From Circinella minor (taxonomy: Eukaryota > Mucoromycota > Mucoromycetes > Mucorales > Lichtheimiaceae): a stretch of 64,000 bases of DNA. The notes beneath the pieces were generated by a model that worked only from the letters and a program-made list of their open reading frames with translations, was not told where the DNA came from and made no database searches. Positions within the stretch are counted from its first letter, which is position 1. Each line of letters starts with the position of its first letter. The position numbers and the translations under genes are program-made. Positions 24,701 to 38,175 of the stretch are shown piece after piece. The DNA is taken from NCBI GenBank assembly GCA_016758965.1, contig JAEPRB010000003.1, positions 434,001 through 498,000 on the forward strand, written 5' to 3'.

Positions 24701-25444
24701 CAAAAAAAAAACCATGATGACTAACTCTTCCTACTCAGACTACTGTTGTACGGCATGATTTCTGTAATCAAACTTTTTTTTTGTTCAACTTAGGGCGGAG
24801 AAGAAAAGAAAACAATGACAACGGCCGTCTTTTTCATTGTAGTACAATCAAGGAACGAAGAATGTTAATATGCGTACAAAAAAAAATCAGTTCACATGAT
24901 ATGATTAATGTAAAAAACCATCTTTAATCTGACCTGACTTTCATTTGCAGATTTCTTCGACATTAATATATCTACTTAAAGAAAGAGAATAAGAGATAAA
25001 AGATAAAGATTATACATCATATGTACGTGATTATAATAAATAATAACATGTATGATGTTATTATTGAAACTACTTATTAAAAATATGTCAGTCTGTGCGT
25101 CAAAATAAACGATAATTGCTAATAATACTGACAATATGTAATATATTTATATAATAATATACTTCAAATAAAACAGTGATGAGAGGCGGAGTTATATGTA
25201 ATGTAGTTGGGGTAACGGATGAAGAACTAGATGTTTAGGTACGTGATTGTGAATGAGAAGATGGTAATATACCAAAAGAATCAAGAAAAATGACAATGAT
25301 GTTTAAGTTTACTAACACAAAAGGGTAGCTGAGATATACGATGAAAACGGAGTAAAATAACAAGAAAAAATTGCTGACGAAGAAGGGAAAGGGGAACGGA
25401 CTATTATTACTAAGGTATGTCAATGATGATTATATTATTTCTTT
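21794..25444. other. 3.6 kb intergenic region, no gene seen
   Basis: The first 600 bases are the CT-rich 5' flank of the ankyrin gene. The rest is AT-rich DNA full of A/T homopolymers, ATT and TAA microsatellite-like stretches and short chance frames. I searched both strands for conserved motifs and found none. A non-coding transcript cannot be excluded. Confidence 0.45.
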
Positions 25445-27086
25445 TTACCATGCATATTTCCATGACGATGCCTTTCGTCTCTGAGCTTCGGACTTCTTTA
25501 CCCAATCTCGCCATTTAGGTAAACATGTGTCCCAGTTCTGATCATGATCTATACTTTCTGCTGTAGTACCTTCCGGACATTCACACCGACACCCAAGTCC
25601 GCTTTCTTTACTTGGACAATGACGATATAAATCATGTTGGTAACCAATGTCTTCAAAGTAATGGATTTCGTTGGTATCCAAGAACAGTCCTGCAGCAAGG
25701 GAATGTACTATATGGATGATATTATATACATAATGTATATGTATGTTTAATATTTCTCGCCTTTTTCTTCATTTATATCTCCTTTCACAAGTTCCTTTTT
25801 ATTTTCTATTTTATTTACCTGGTGCATCACCCCATCTTTCATAGAAAAACTTGCCAGTACTGTCCAAATAGTTGAAAAAATCACGATATTGAGGACTCCG
25901 CCATAAATCAAGTGATGCGATTTCAAAGTTTGACCAGAAATGACATAGGTTATAGTCTCCGTTCGACTCGTCTCTAAAATACGGAAACAGCTGACCAGGC
26001 CTATCCACATTGATATGTCGCGACCGCGCGTATTCTAATACCGTTTTCCATAAGGATGGAATGGTTTCGCGAAGTTCAAGGAGTGTTACGACAAATCCAT
26101 ACTTCTTACCATATTTTTGCATATATAAAAACGGATCATACGTAATATCACAGAAGAACTTGACTCCAGGCTCTACACGCCAGTAGTAATCATACCTATT
26201 ATTTGTTCCCGCATTGTTATTTTAATTAGTAATTAATGTATGTGTATGTGTTACAATGATGACCATGATTATGTTCTGAGTAAATATGCGGGGTAAAAAA
26301 AATAATGATGACAGTATTTGGATGGTGACGATGATATTTGGAAAACATTACACAAAAAAGAAACCAATTGAACATACGAGTGATAAACTTACTTGTCAAG
26401 TAGTGGATGTCTAAAAAAGAACCCAGATTGATATCTGCACATGTGATGATAACTCTCCATACCACCATAAAACACTTGATCTGCTTCCATTTGTTGTCGG
26501 CATTCTTCTGCATAGGACTGATTGACAAATGATGGATATCCCCAATGTTGGGGCGGTACAAATCCAAATTGCATATCAGCTCCTGGGGACGCTCGTTGCA
26601 TAGCATGTTTAAACTCGTCCGTAAATGGTTCGTTGTTTAAGAATACATACGGATAATGGAAGTTTTTGTTGAATTTGTCTTCGAGATTCACAATCGTTGA
26701 TGCAATGTCTTCTTGTTCCCTATTTTTTTTTATTTATGTATACATACAGACACCCCAAGATCATTCACAGATATATTATACGTCAGCATATATATATATA
26801 TATATATAAGTAATTTTCTCGTTCAAACAGAAAACAACGTATAATTAACTAATTACCTATTACGAACTAAAATAACAAATGCAGCTTTTGCTTTTGTACG
26901 CGGAGGATTCATTTTAAGTTGTCGTTGTGGTAAACACACTTGCTCGTCATAGTTATTATAATAAGCAGAAGGTTGCATGGTTTTACTCACGCGTGGATGA
27001 CTAGCAACATTGTATAAAATATAAAAGATCGCCACAAAGGCGATCGCCAAAAGCGGTTTCCTAGACAACGGTGAAAATGGCCTCAT
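25445..27086 (-). CDS. Alpha-1,2-mannosyltransferase, KRE2/MNT1 family (GT15)
   Basis: Four exons (26857-27086, 26393-26719, 25819-26195, 25445-25707) encode 398 residues. A short cytosolic N-terminus is followed by a signal anchor at about residues 10-28 (PLLAIAFVAIFYILYNV), giving a Golgi type II membrane protein. The GT15 landmarks are present: YYWRVEPGVKFFCDI, YNLCHFWSNFEI and WGDAPVHSLAAG. The Glu of NFEI (residue 277) aligns with the conserved Glu proposed as the catalytic centre in yeast Kre2. Several cysteines near the end (CPSKE, CRCECP, CLP) are typical of the family. The enzyme adds mannose from GDP-mannose to O- or N-linked glycans in the Golgi. It lies head-to-tail with the SNAPC4-like gene, whose stop is about 300 bp upstream of its start. 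Confidence 0.94.
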
Positions 27087-27389
27087 CAGATGAGTTTAAT
27101 CTCGTTGTCAATTTTTAAAAAGTGTTTTTTTAATAATAGTAAAGTCGGTAGGACCCACGCTTTTTTTCGGTTTGTGATTGTCCGATTGATTGCTGATTAT
27201 TGGGTGTCAAATAATTTTATTTATTACTTCGCATCAAATTTTTTAATTGAAAGGAGTTTTTCTTTAATTTTTATGTTTTGTGATGGATTGAGGTATTGAC
27301 GTGATTACAAGGAGGATATAGATATATATATACATATTCAAGTATTAGTATCATAATGATGATGGCGATGATGGGGCTATAACTGGTCG

Positions 27390-29641
27390 TTATTCTTCCT
27401 CATCATCATCTTCTTGTTCATTTATAGTTGATTCAGTGTCCGGTTCCGCTGCTAACACATCATTCTTTGCCTTATTTAATTTTTCTTTCTTTTTGTTTGC
27501 AATTTTCCATGCCCTGAATAAGTGATTATCGGTTCTGCCTGGAAAATATCGTGTAAGATAAGACCATTTACGGCCATGCTTTTCGACAAGTTCAAATAGT
27601 TTAACAGTTTCCTAAAGAATAAAAAAAATGCATAAGAACAACAATGGTGAGAGTCTCCGTTCTTGTATTACACACAACGTTGCTCATTTTTTTTTACCTC
27701 AGAAGTAAAGACTGAAGTATCCAATTTTGGATCTAGTACATTCATATATCGTTCTCTGCATTGCATATCTGTTCTTCCAGGTACATACCGTTGAACCTTG
27801 TTCCAATTACCCACACCATATGCCTCCACAGCTCCTTTGAGTGCATCATCTTCCTCTTCAGTCCATCGTTGTCGCCGTATAGCAGGACTAATACTTTTTG
27901 ACCATCTTTGAAGACATTGATTACCAGTGCGATCGCCAATAATATATGCTACTTGTTGCCAATTTCTTTCACCCAATATTTCAACTGCTTGAGTTAACGC
28001 CTCATCATCCTCCTTAGTCCATTTTCGTTTCAAGTTAATATTATTGTGTTCAGACTGATAGTGAGAAAAACACTGAGAGGCAGTACGGTTGGTATCGAGC
28101 TCAACAGCAATCTTTTCCCATTGTCCTTGATATCCATGAATATCAACTAATTCCATGAGAAGTTTTGACTCTGCTTTTGACCATGGTCTTTTGTTGATTT
28201 TTGGATGCTCTTGTGTTGTCCATTGAATAATACATTGCATAGGTGTTCGCGATTTGACATGAAGAGAACTAATGCGATTCCAATCCAGTTTATCAACCTC
28301 AATGTTCTCAAGTGTTTCATTATTCAGCTTATCAATTTCCCAAATTCTGTGTTCATCATTCCTATTAATTTCATTGTTTCCTTGTTAGTTTACAATTTTC
28401 TTTTTTTTTAATTAGTTTATAAATAAATTAAACATCCACATATGTAACTACTTACCTTGATACAAGTTCAAACACCAAAGCACGTTGTGCTTCAATATGA
28501 ATACCTGATAATAATCTTTTTCGCTCTGACTGTGACCCTATATAAATATGTATAGATTGGTGATTCTCTGTGATGGATAATATAAATCGTTTTCGAATAA
28601 CTTACAACTTCGTCTTTCTAACTCTACATCTTCATGAACACCTGCTCGAGTGGAGGAAGAGGATGTCATTGGAGGAGTCTATCAAGTGCCAACAACAACA
28701 ACAGTGATAATAATTAGCAAATATGTAGTAAAGGATGGTTATTAAGCCTTTTCTAGTTACAATTAGAATATATACAAACCTCTCCTTTATCGTCAACAAA
28801 AAATTGAAATTTATTATCGTGCTTCCTATGCACTTCCAATCTTCGTTCTTGTGCCATGGATTCACGCATGGATAACATTCGACATTGACGCTATTTTATA
28901 ATATTTAGGTACTTGATATTAGTATCGTCTCTAAAATAAATAATTAAAACACTTTCTTACCATAAGAGCTTCATTTTGTAAAATACGCTGTTTTATCCAC
29001 GCAATTTGACCTATTGCTTCATTTTGCATTTCACGATTTAATCCAAGTGCTTCAGCAATCGCAACATTAGAACCTTCATAAGTATCAACACGAGGCGGAT
29101 CGTCCAAGTGATGTAGTTCAAGTAGCGCATTAAGAACATCGTCAATTTGTTCTTCTACTTCCTCTTCTCTTTCGTTTTCTTTATCAGGAGGTTGTTCACT
29201 TTGTTGAATTCTTGCTTCTTTTTCATGTTCAACAGGTAGAATATTGTTAAAATCAAGTTTTACACATTGGCGATTAAAATGCCCCTCTGTTATTTTATTC
29301 TGTGGTGTTTCTGTTGAATCATTTTGTTGAATGGTTGTTTCTTCTTCAGTAGGAGAAATGTTTACATCAAGTATTACTCCACGGTGATTGGATTGTGTCT
29401 TTGTTACTTTTTTCCGTGGTTGTTTTTTGGTTGACTTTTTTTGCTGTTGCTCTACTCTTTGTGGTTTATTAGAATGATTGGATCGATCTTCTTGATTAGG
29501 ATTAACAGTAATTGTTGCTTTCTGTTTCCTAGGTGTACTTTTTGTACTTTGTTTTCGTGGTCGTTTAGTAACTTCTTGTATTTCTTTTTCGTTGTATTGT
29601 ACAGGTGTCTTTCGTTTTCGTAAATTATATTCTTTTGGCAT
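27390..29641 (-). CDS. SNAPC4-like multi-Myb-repeat protein
   Basis: Six exons (28961-29641, 28780-28890, 28606-28678, 28456-28537, 27698-28361, 27390-27611) encode 610 residues. The N-terminal 200 residues are basic and then acidic and disordered (it begins MPKEYNLRKRK). The C-terminal half carries one partial Myb unit (DKLDWNRISSLHVKSRTPMQ, about 338-357) and four full ones between about 366 and 580, each with spaced Trp residues, for example RKWTKEDDEALTQAVEILG and QRWTEEEDDALKGAVEAYG. The half-repeat plus four-repeat order, and the block RPWSKAESKLL after HPKINK, match SNAPC4/SNAP190. That protein is the DNA-binding large subunit of the complex that drives snRNA genes. A general Myb regulator is the alternative. 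A longer start at 29722 is possible, but its leader is hydrophobic and unlike the family. Confidence 0.82.
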
Positions 29642-30161
29642 TTTGTTTGAAAACAAAAAGAAGAAAAAAAAAGAGAAGGATGTGGCTGAAATACACGAAA
29701 AATGGAATTTTGCCAATTGCATAAAACATTTTGTACACTTTCCTCACCGACTTTAATGCATATAATTTACTTATGATGGTAGTTGGTAAAAAAAACAATG
29801 CTATTTATTCTGAATTGCCATTAGGATAATATATATCATAGCAAACAGCATGACTAGCAATCTATAAGTTGCTAAGTCCCTTGTTGGTACAAAAGACCCA
29901 TACTATATTAACAAATACAGTCCATTTCTTTGTGGTGTTCTGACCAAAAATAGAAGATTTTGCAATGTTTTTCGCTTTTGAACCACTGGATCAATTCCAT
30001 AAAAGCAGGTGCAGCAACTACAAAAAAATTGACTCCAGTTGCGAACCCTCCTCCCTATCATTTGTGTAAATCCCTCATCTTCACAAGTGAATTTGATAGT
30101 CCTCAAAAGCGAAAAAAAAACACATATCATAAGCGAAACAAATTGCAAACAAAATTACTCG
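29642..30161. other. Promoter side of the SNAPC4-like gene, no other gene
   Basis: No coding region is supported. Short frames at 29903-30196 overlap on both strands and lack motifs. Confidence 0.4.
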
Positions 30162-30163
30162 TA

Positions 30164-30691
30164 CAGAGAAGCCCCGTTAATTTCATCCATGTTTAATTTC
30201 AAACCCCGTTAATTTACTGGTTTTTGCCAGGAATAGTAGCAAAACATAGTATCAACTTTCACATCCCCTTTATTTTCACTTTCACAATGATTTTGAAGGC
30301 TTGAAATTAAGCGATCTTCCAACACATGACTTGAGAAAGGCTCTTATTAGTTTTCTGCGATAAAGAAGCTACACAAAGTAGCTTGTTTCAAAGACAGCAA
30401 CTGTCCGAATCTAGTTGAGAACCAAAGGAACTATGATAGCTCTACTTCAGTACCAACATTGATTGTATTTATGGTCCTCACATACTTTTTCTTTAGTGAT
30501 TACTCTTGCTATATAATATGAACCATATTACACGGCCACTTATATATATATTGCTTTATTTATTATTAATTTTTTCTGTCAAACGTTTTACCCGTATTTG
30601 CTTCCAACATGGTGCCTCGATAATTTCATTCCACCGTTAATTTCACAAAATAGCCAGGAATGAAGTATATGAAATTAACGGGGCTCTTCTG
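30164..30691. mobile_element. 528 bp MITE with terminal inverted repeats and TA duplication
   Basis: The left end reads CAGAGAAGCCCCGTTAATTT and the right end is its near-exact reverse complement, with only the AGA/AAG step shifted. TA dinucleotides flank it at 30162-30163 and 30692-30693, the target duplication of Tc1/mariner/pogo elements. The CCCCGTTAATTTC-type terminus resembles pogo-like ends. The interior has no transposase frame but repeats the CCCCGTTAATTT word at about 30204 and a CCGTTAATTTC word at about 30633, so subterminal repeats may be present. This is a non-autonomous copy. Confidence 0.82.
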
Positions 30692-30693
30692 TA

Positions 30694-33600
30694 TAAGCGA
30701 AAAAATTGAGGTTGTGTCCTGAAATGAATGTAAAATCCTGTATCATCATTAACTTGATTATTTTGTTTATACTCATTGCCATACTTAAAAATTCCACACA
30801 GACATATCATTCATACCGAGTACCATTGGTAAGAACGATACAACAATTTTTAATAAATCAAAATCGCGGATTGTTTCTCTTGAAATAAATCTCAACTTAC
30901 CTTAATATCCTTCCTAATAAAATATAATGGACGTAGCATCGTCAAGTTACTCGCTTTAGATACGTTGTGCGACACTAGTTTCTACTATTTACTACAAATA
31001 TTGCTTCGGATATGTTCATTCTTTACTATAATATACTTTAGTTTAAAATATGTTGTTTTATTACGTACGTAAACGGAAGATTAAAGTTGATTTACATGCC
31101 TATGGACATATGATTACTTTCTTCGGTACGTTATCAATTAGGAAAGTTACAGTAATTTTCTGCTAAATCAATACTCTTCATAATATGAAAGTTTATAGCT
31201 ACTTAGCGGAATATATGTTTAACTTTTGAGGCAGCTACAAAACATACTGTGAGATTACATATGATTAGATTACCCCATACAAGGTTTAAAACAATGTTAG
31301 GTATACATACACACACACACATATATATATATATACAATGTAGCTTATTGTTTAAGATAGTCCTGCTACTGTTGGTTTACTTTTTAATGACAAAAATGAA
31401 TAACACTCATAATATTTTTAACAATAGACTAATGATTTGATCATTTAATCAATCACAACAAAGAATGGACCAAGATATATGATAATACGATGAGTAGCGA
31501 TAAAAATATATAGAAATAAGTTATATCAATAGTACAATCACATACGTACTGTATCTCATGATTAAAAACAAGTACATGAATGAAATTAAGAAAGAAGAAA
31601 AAAGCGGAATAGATTAACTTTGATGTAAAAGAGATGCTATTATCATACCAAACAATACGTTGACGCACTTTCATTTGATAACAAAGATGAACTACTGTAC
31701 TGTAGATAACTTTTATTCGTTGCATAAAAGAACTATGTATTTATAAACAAAGAGAAAAGCTGAGATGACATTTGTGGTTGACTTTATCAATCAAAAGAGT
31801 AGTACTTATATAAAAGAGAATAAAAAGATTATTTAACTAGACAGTAAGATAATCGGTATTCTACTAAGGATTGAGAGATTCTACCAGTTCAAATGGGAAT
31901 TAATGCATATACAACTACGGCATATCATCACTTTAATATTCTTCCATAATAATGTAAAATGTAGTGATACAGCTGTATAACCATTGTCATACATACAAAC
32001 ACACATGGAATCATTATCCACTCATTTGTTTGTAAATAAAAAGTTTATTATGAAAGAAAGAAATAAATAAAAAAAGGCCAATGTATCAGTAAGTTGCATG
32101 AATTTCAAACAACCCGACAGGAAGCACGACGAGAACGTTCATTGGCAAAGCTTCCCAAAAAAAAGTATTTATTCCCTCAGAAGCACGTGTATGTTGATCC
32201 TAAATGACGCGTTATCAAATAGGAACGGATGAGAATGTAGTCTTGCCAAACATTATTCTTGCGACGCCATCTTGCCAAATGTTATCCTTGCCATGATTCT
32301 ATACCCATCATCAATTACCCGCCAGCAATTGAGACTTGCATCCTGCAACACCACGCACTTGTATCACCCTCCTCGAGAATACATGTATAGTCTCCTTTAG
32401 GTCATACTATACTGGTTTATAATAAATCTCCCAAGTGTCCAAATCACATCCCTCTCCAACATTATATAGAGCGCAAGATCCAGCTTGTTAACATACTTCT
32501 GGTTTTTCTTGTACCTTGGTTCTAACAACTATCACTGATTTTGACACTATCGCTCGATATTGGTTTGACCAGAACCATATCAATTGGTACGCTTGGACAG
32601 AATCGAACGAAATTGCAGGAGGTACAAAATGGGTTCACCAGGTTGCTTAGGAATCACTTTCATCCGGGCCAGTTGTGACAACCCTTCAACTTGAATCCAA
32701 AAGCCAAGTCACCGTCATCCAGTTGATAATTTGAACCACACCAAATACAAAGGTCCATGTCACTGATGGGATCATCCACCCGTTGGAATAAGTAGATACC
32801 TTGTTAAAAAGGAAATATGATAGGCATTGCTGCCACTGGATGAAACTTTGCCTTGGACTAACGTTTCACCTACCCAGTTAAAATGGGCGTATCCGTAAGG
32901 CATTAGCGAACCGAAAGCACGTGAATTATTAACTATGGTTGGAATGATTTGACAATGCTGTCACTGCTGAGCAAATGCCTGGTAACAAATAGTAAAACCC
33001 GAGTCTTGTTGGTCTTTCACAAAATCAAAAGTGTGTACTGCTAGCAACCAGCACAACAAACTTCCTCTTTTGTAAAATATGGAGAAAAAAAAACGATCGT
33101 TATTTGCAGCAACGGGTGTTCAACCATGACAACCGTTCAAACTGAAGGATTGTAGCCAACTTGAAAAAGTTGCTAAAGAAAGATTGTTGCAGCATCTAAC
33201 TTCATTCTTAACAATACACAACAGTACGGAATGCCTCGAAAGAACATTCTCCAATAAAAAGACTCACCATTAAAGTAACTAAATCCCTTTCACATGCATA
33301 CTTGGATTTCACTCTTTTCCATTGAAGCTTGTATACCATAATCAGCTCAATTTTCCTTCCTTGTTATTCTCAAAAAAGAAAAGCAAGGTGTACCAATGGA
33401 AAACGTCAATAATCCGAACATGTCAAGCTTACGAAAAGAGTTGAAACCGAATTTGTCAAGGAACAAGAGGCATGTCCAAGAACAATCGTTTCAAAAGAAC
33501 CGTTTGGGTAATGAAAGTTATATTATCATTCGAACCAAGCAGCATTCGTAAAATAATACAAACACGATCATAAGTTGGAAAAAAGTTCCAAACCTCTTTT

Positions 33601-35091
33601 TTTCTCCAAAAACCTATAAAGCGACTAACCACAAGTCAAAGAAAAAAAAGGCTGCTGGTTTTTTTTCTCAAAAGTTAAGGAAAAGAGGCGGCAATTAAGA
33701 AATCACCTGAAACTTTTTCCTGGTTCTTTACCAAAAATTAACCCCAAGGTTAAGACTGCATGCTAGTTTCTTTTCTTGTCAGGAAAAAAAAAACGACGCG
33801 CATAATATGGTAAGGTAGACTCCAGAACCATAGAAAGAAGTAAAGAAAAGAAGAAGAGACTTTTCATTTTTTCGCTCGACTGCGCATTTTTTATAGAAAT
33901 TTATTTGTCGCAGTAAGAAAAAGAAAATAGGCGCCAGCTAAACGACAGCCATTTTGTTATCACTATCCAACACAAAGACCACGACAAAAACTATTTTTTT
34001 ATAATGTCTATAATTTCTTTCTTTATTGCTACCCAACGTGGCTTTTTTAATAATATCATTTCTTTGTAAAATAAATCCACAGATAGACAACAACGCTATA
34101 CTTAGTGTGGATCGATCAACACGGTGGATCAAAGTGCACAAGTTGACATTTGTACCAAAAATAAAATAAAATACATGGTCTATCTGTATTTTTTGTTCAT
34201 TTTCTTAATAACGAACAGTCAATACATGTAGATTAAGCTATAATATATCATCAAGAAAAACTTTCATAACTATACATGATACGATTTATAATTGATCAAT
34301 AGACTACAAAAGATAACAATTGTGGTAGTAGTGAACTGTTTGTCCAATATATATAGGGCCTACTTATAATGATCGTATAATGTTTGTTGTCAAGCCAAAT
34401 ACGCAAAAACATTTTTATTAATACTTTTACTTTTATTTTCTCCATATTACGTATATGAAACTATTAATATATTAATATAGTGTGTATATACTCACTCCTA
34501 TTGTATCAAGAAAGTATAAATAATTTTTTCAAGTACGCATGTATATGTTCAAAGACTGTGATCAACAATGATGATTATGGACAAGCACAAATGCACTGAT
34601 TAACAAATTATTTATAGTAAACGATAACCGACTTTCTGTCTCCTTTTGTTATTACTGCATGGAAAATCAAAAATGACACCCACTTTAACATGTCTCTCAT
34701 AGGTATTTTTAATTGTTGTTTTGATGAAAAGGGAGATTTACTTGTTTAAATGATCAATAAAAAATCCTTTTGATAAGGTGCTCAAGGAAGATCGTTTGTA
34801 TCACTAATAGAAAACAAGAACTGGGTCCCAGATATGTGGAAATGACATTTAATACATAATATACTCATATGAAAAATATTTACAATAATGCAAAGCTTTC
34901 TTTGTAAGACAGCTGTTACACACAGAGACACAGACATGTTATCCCTATTCCGCTCCCCCCCCCCCATTCAACTTTGGTCTTCGCACAAACCCAACAAAAC
35001 TTCTTTATAAAGATATCAGCTTTTTATTTTTTACTTTTATTTTTTTAATCTCTTTCTCGGTTATGAACTTTTTTTATAAAAAAAAAAACAA
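30694..35091. other. 4.4 kb gene-poor region
   Basis: No gene is supported. The first 1.3 kb is AT-rich. From about 32090 to 33800 the base composition is less AT-biased, and the plus strand at about 32500-32700 has a broken coding-like stretch (ITDFDTIARYWFDQNHINWY region) interrupted by stops, so an old gene or transposon relic may be present. From 33900 to 35091 the DNA is again AT-rich, and the last 100 bases are the T-rich leader of the glycogenin gene. Confidence 0.4.
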
Positions 35092-36784
35092 ATGACATTT
35101 GAAGCCTATATAACATTAGTAACTACTGATCCCTACGTTCCAGGCGCTCTTATTCTCGCTCATCGTTTACTTGATCTCGGAACAACCAAACACCTCGCGT
35201 GTCTTATCACACACAACATTTCAACTGTAGCAAGATCACTCCTTTCCTCATTATTTAATGACTTGATCTTGGTGGATACAATAAAGAGTGATTCCATTAC
35301 CAACTTGTCTTTATTAGGTCGTTTAGACCTGATAGAAACATTAACAAAATTACACGTGTTTCGTCTTGAACAATTTGATAAAGTGGTGTTTTTAGATGCG
35401 GATACATATCCAATAAAGCTTATCGACGAGTTATTTCAAAGACCATCATTTTCGGCAGCTCCAGATATTGGTTGGCCAGATTGTTTTAATTCAGGAGTAT
35501 TTGTGGTCGAACCATCTATAACAATGTATTCTGATTTGATACAATTGGCCTCAGAAAAAGGATCTTTTGATGGTTAGTATTAAAAAAAATCTCTTTTGGG
35601 AAAGAGTAGTCAATAAAATACTATTAAAAGAGGATAACAAAAAAAGAAAAATCTTGGTGATAGGTATATCTAAGAAAGATACGTAAAGTTGTTTGTTGTT
35701 TTTTTTAACGATAATAATTATATGACATTTCATATAATAATAGGTGGTGATCAAGGTTTACTCAATACATATTTTAATAATTGGCCAGAAACATCTGAAC
35801 ATCGACTCCCTTTTACATATAATACAACACCTTCTACTTCATACAGGTAAAAGTAAAATTATTATTATTACTATTATAGATATAAAAGTTGTCAGTGAAT
35901 TAATATACCAATCGATTGTTTACAATATGTAAAAGTTATGCGCCAGCCTATGTAGAATTCCAAGATAAAATTTCAGTTGTTCATTTCATTGGAAAACAAA
36001 AACCATGGCATTATCAACGATTTGCAGATAAAACTATTTTTCAACATGATAATAAAAATGATCACATTCAACTTTGGTGGAATACTTGGGATAAGCATTA
36101 TGATAAGGTATATAAAAACAAAGATCGTTTTATAGTGGTTAGGAACGAGTAGTAGTAGATAAATGAATCAAAAAACTAAAAGAGATAGTATTTTCTGAAT
36201 TTCTAGTTCACACCTTTGTCCTTGTTATCTATGCAACAACAAACAGTGTCACCGTTATCATTATCACCAACAAAAACAACAACAATAACCCATAATAAAA
36301 TTATAAATACAAAAGAAAATATAGAGTCTCAGTTTATCTGGCATAATATACCCTCATCATCATCATCATCAGCAAACAGAGATAATTTATCGAGTATTTC
36401 TATTCAACATCAGTTTAAAGTAAGATATATGATCTATGATCGCTGCACAAGTAGAGTATTTTTTTTAACTAGTAGCTTTAATTTCTATCTTAGACAACAA
36501 TAATCCCTGAAGATCATGCACATTCCATACAAGATAATATTAATACCCCAAAGGTTACTCAAACGTATTACCATGATTCTTATTCTTTTTCTGATAAGGC
36601 TACTCAACAAAAGCAAATAAATTCTTCTTCTTCTTCCTCCGCCACTATCTCAAAAGGAGTAACCCCAACAGATAAACAAATATCATCTTCCAACAAACAA
36701 TATATATTTTCACAGAAAACAAATATTGCAGAAGCTACTATGCTTGAATTTGAACTTGATTATAATGAATGTTATTCCTTATAG
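35092..36784 (+). CDS. Glycogenin (GT8 self-glucosylating primer)
   Basis: Five exons (35092-35572, 35744-35846, 35936-36107, 36207-36419, 36494-36784) encode 419 residues. The GT8 core has YITLVTTDPYVPGALILAHR at the start, the Mn-binding DxD at residues 102-104 (FLDADTYPI), FNSGVFVVEPS, GGDQGLLNTYF and HFIGKQKPW. These are glycogenin signatures. The protein glucosylates itself from UDP-glucose and seeds glycogen, then recruits glycogen synthase. The last two exons form a Ser/Gln-rich tail; I do not see the canonical glycogen-synthase-binding motif. If intron 3 were retained, translation would stop after VYKNKDRFIVVRNE. The gene is convergent with LHS1, with only about 155 bp between stops. 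Confidence 0.93.
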
Positions 36785-36940
36785 ATAAGAAAAATTAATA
36801 AAAAAAAAAAGAGAACGATGTACATGCAAATTTATTTCTTTATATTTATATAGGATGTTCCTTGAATGTGATTTTTTTTATGTGTCAATAATAATTTATA
36901 TAGTTACGTATATATAATTTCTAATATTTTTTTTATCTTT

Positions 36941-38144
36941 TTAAAGTTCATCATGTTTACGATGTTCTTCATTGGAATCTTGTTCTTGTTCTGGTTGTTT
37001 TTCAATTATTGGTTCATCATCACTTTCTTTCTTATCATTTTCATCAGTCACAGGTTCTTGTTTTTCTTGTTCTTCAGTACTTTCATTCTTTGGTACTTTC
37101 TTTTTAGTTTTTGGTTTCTTCTTTTTCATTAATTTCATTAACGCTTCATCTAATTCACGACATTGTTTGTTGACATCTACACCTGTAAAGACAGGATCCA
37201 AATGATGATCTCGTTTTTCTTGAGCAGTCACTTTTTCAATCTTCCAAGAATCAATTTGATTAGCAAGATCCAAAACAGCATCCAATTCTTCATCTGTATG
37301 ATATCTTTCTTCTTCTGGTGTATTGCTGCGAATATTATCAACAAATACACGAGCCAATTGAACACTAGACTCAATACGTTTAATATTACCATCTCGTTCA
37401 AGATATTCTTGACGACGGAAAGTAATAGGTTTTTCAAATGTTCTAAAAAATAGTTCAATGTACATGATCAATATATATAACCTCTCTCTCTCTCTCTCTT
37501 CCCTCATCCCCCAGAAAATGAAATGAAAAGAAAAATAAACTTACTGAAGTTTCTTTAAACGATCAGTATATTCTTTAGTATCAGCTGTTTCACCATCATC
37601 ATATAACCAATCTGAAGTTTCAGAAAGTTGTTCACGTAAATGTTCTTGTTGTTTTTCAGTTGATACAATACCAACGGTATCATCATATAAAAAGTCTTGA
37701 ATACGATAAACAAAAGATTCTAAATTATTGCGAGATTCTTCACGTAAACGACGTTTTTCATCCAATGTGTCAAGGATACGGATACTAAATTTAGCAAAAA
37801 AAAAAAAAAAGTTTTTTTTGGGGGGAGTGAGTTTTGGGGGCGGGATGAGGAGTTTTTTTTAATGGTCACACAAGAATTATTTTTGGGAATGGACCGCACA
37901 GACCAACACAATTTTTAATACTTTACCGTTGACGTGCTTCTGTCTTTTCTTCAGTTGACATAGCAACAGGACCCGCACCAATAAATTCAATATTCAATGG
38001 GATCTTTTTTAAAGAAGGTTCTTTTGGTTTATTAGTCTTTTCTTCTTTTTCTTCTTCAGTAGTAGTTTTCTTTTCAGTTTTCTTTTCAGATTCAGTGTTA
38101 TTTTGATCAGCTTGAACAGTCTATTATAATAATAGTTAGTCAGA

Positions 38145-38175
<31 letters not shown>

